A stretch of DNA of 5,266 bases from JAJZJT01 sp049964655 (GTDB lineage Bacteria; Actinomycetota; Acidimicrobiia; Acidimicrobiales; RAAP-2). The stretch lies in the NCBI GenBank assembly GCA_049964655.1, contig JBMFXC010000108.1, forward strand, positions 1-5,266, read 5' to 3'. A program made the translations under genes and the position numbers. Of this stretch, positions 4,749-5,266 are shown in pieces. Position 1 is the stretch's first letter, and every line of letters starts with the position of its first letter. The notes beneath the pieces were generated by a model. That model was not told the origin of the DNA. It made no database searches and saw only the letters and a list, made by a program, of their open reading frames with translations.

Positions 4749-5168
4749 TCACGAGACCGAGGCCAGCCCCTCGGTGAACCGTCCGGCGTGGCTCTTCTCG
4801 GCCTTGGCGAGCGTCTCGAACCACTCGGCGATCTCGTCGAAGCCCTCGTCACGCGCCGTACGGGCAAAGCCCGGGTACATCTCGGAGTACTCGTAGGTCT
4901 CGCCCTCGATCGCCGACTTCAGGTTCTCCTCGGTGGGCCCCACCGGGGCGCCGGTCACCGGGTCGCCGACCTCCTTCAGGAAGTCGAAGTGGCCGAAGGC
5001 ATGACCGGTCTCCCCCTCGGCCACCGAGCGGAACAGTGCGGCCACGTCGGGGTAGCCCTCGACATCCGCCTTCTGGGCGAAGTACAGGTACCGGCGGTTG
5101 GCCTGGCTCTCGCCGGCGAAGGCCTCTTTCAGGTTGGCTTCGGTCTTGGTGTCCTTCAGTGCAGGCAT
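4749..5168 (-). CDS. Rubrerythrin (ferritin-like diiron protein, no rubredoxin domain)
   Basis: A 139-residue four-helix-bundle diiron protein that reduces hydrogen peroxide in the cytosol. The family opening KTEANLKEAFAGESQANRRY (8-27) is clear. Likely iron ligands are E20, E53 and H56 (EGETGH), E90/E93/E96 in GETYEYSEMYPGFA (89-102), and E124 and H127 (AEKSH). Classical rubrerythrins of about 190 residues carry a C-terminal rubredoxin domain with four cysteines. This one stops after the bundle and has no cysteine at all, so it needs a separate electron donor. The Fe-S protein encoded downstream is the natural candidate. The ATG at 5168 has GAGGAG 8 nt upstream and matches the family N-terminus. 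The frame remains open upstream to the window edge through a 24-bp repeat, but that sequence is unlike rubrerythrin. The encoded product is probably highly expressed relative to the genes beyond the palindrome. Confidence 0.95.
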   Translation of the reverse strand: MPALKDTKTEANLKEAFAGESQANRRYLYFAQKADVEGYPDVAALFRSVAEGETGHAFGHFDFLKEVGDPVTGAPVGPTEENLKSAIEGETYEYSEMYPGFARTARDEGFDEIAEWFETLAKAEKSHAGRFTEGLASVS

Positions 5169-5185
5169 GCTCTTCTCTCCTCTGT

Positions 5186-5200
5186 TGTCTGACTGTCCGA
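5186..5200. promoter_or_regulatory. Paired TGTCNGA elements in the rubrerythrin leader
   Basis: TGTCTGA (5186-5192) and TGTCCGA (5194-5200) are near-identical heptamers repeated head to tail at 8-bp spacing, about 18-32 bp upstream of the rubrerythrin start. They may be half-sites for a regulator or chance. I see no strong -35/-10 pair in 5169-5212, so the promoter may lie outside the window. Confidence 0.2.
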
Positions 5201-5212
5201 TAGGTCGGTCTT

Positions 5213-5266
5213 CGTGGCCATCCTGGCCGTCATCGTCGTGGCCATCCTGGCCGTCATCGTCGTGGC
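5213..5266. repeat. 24-bp tandem repeat at the right edge
   Basis: A 24-bp unit beginning CGTGGCCATCCTGGCC occurs twice without change (5213-5236, 5237-5260), and a third copy starts at 5261 and is cut by the window end. On the minus strand, in the rubrerythrin frame, each unit reads HDDDGQDG. On the plus strand one frame reads VAILAVIV, a membrane-like stretch. It could be the edge of a coding repeat in a neighbouring gene or a non-coding minisatellite upstream of rubrerythrin. Confidence 0.9.

Noticed and set aside
4619..4867. N-terminal extension of the Fe-S protein to an ATG at 4867
   Set aside because: It would overlap the rubrerythrin gene and run through the palindrome; the sequence is Arg/Pro/Ser low complexity, and the ATG at 4618 has an AGGAGG site at good spacing.

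Overview
The window is very GC-rich, almost fully coding DNA, with strong G/C bias at third codon positions and purine-rich Shine-Dalgarno sites. The protein types fit a high-GC actinobacterium. An Acidimicrobiia-like lineage is my best guess, but this is inference: no rRNA or other marker gene is present. I see no tRNA, rRNA, CRISPR array, transposase or integrase.

Layout, left to right. (1) Positions 1-1009, minus strand: a long GC hairpin, an AhpD/carboxymuconolactone-decarboxylase-type CxxC protein, a possible 28-codon leader ORF touching its start, a pair of GC hairpins, and a thioredoxin. (2) Positions 1010-1347, divergent intergenic region: the thioredoxin promoter with a perfect ATACCCC-TC-GGGGTAT dyad of the CsoR/CstR operator type, then an 18-bp tandem repeat and a small GAACA-N7-TGTTC dyad. 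(3) Positions 1348-1827, plus strand: methionine-(R)-sulfoxide reductase MsrB. (4) Positions 1798-2483, minus strand: a single-stranded DNA-binding protein without the usual acidic tip, coupled by a GTGA overlap to a small unrecognised helical protein whose 3' end overlaps msrB. (5) Positions 2661-5168, minus strand: a cysteine-free rubrerythrin, a two-cluster Fe-S/CCG-domain oxidoreductase and a DUF3501 protein. The last two are fused by a TGATG stop/start. A 36-bp perfect palindrome and a G-run tract separate the rubrerythrin from them. (6) Positions 5213-5266: a 24-bp tandem repeat upstream of the rubrerythrin that runs off the window.

Together the genes read as a redox-stress neighbourhood. 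Rubrerythrin removes peroxide and probably draws electrons from the Fe-S protein. MsrB repairs oxidised methionine and depends on thioredoxin. The AhpD-like protein is a small dithiol protein that could use the same thioredoxin pool. The operator suggests that thioredoxin expression responds to persulfide or copper rather than only to general oxidants. The least understood items are the DUF3501/Fe-S pair, the tail-less SSB with its coupled ORF, and the regulatory dyads between genes.
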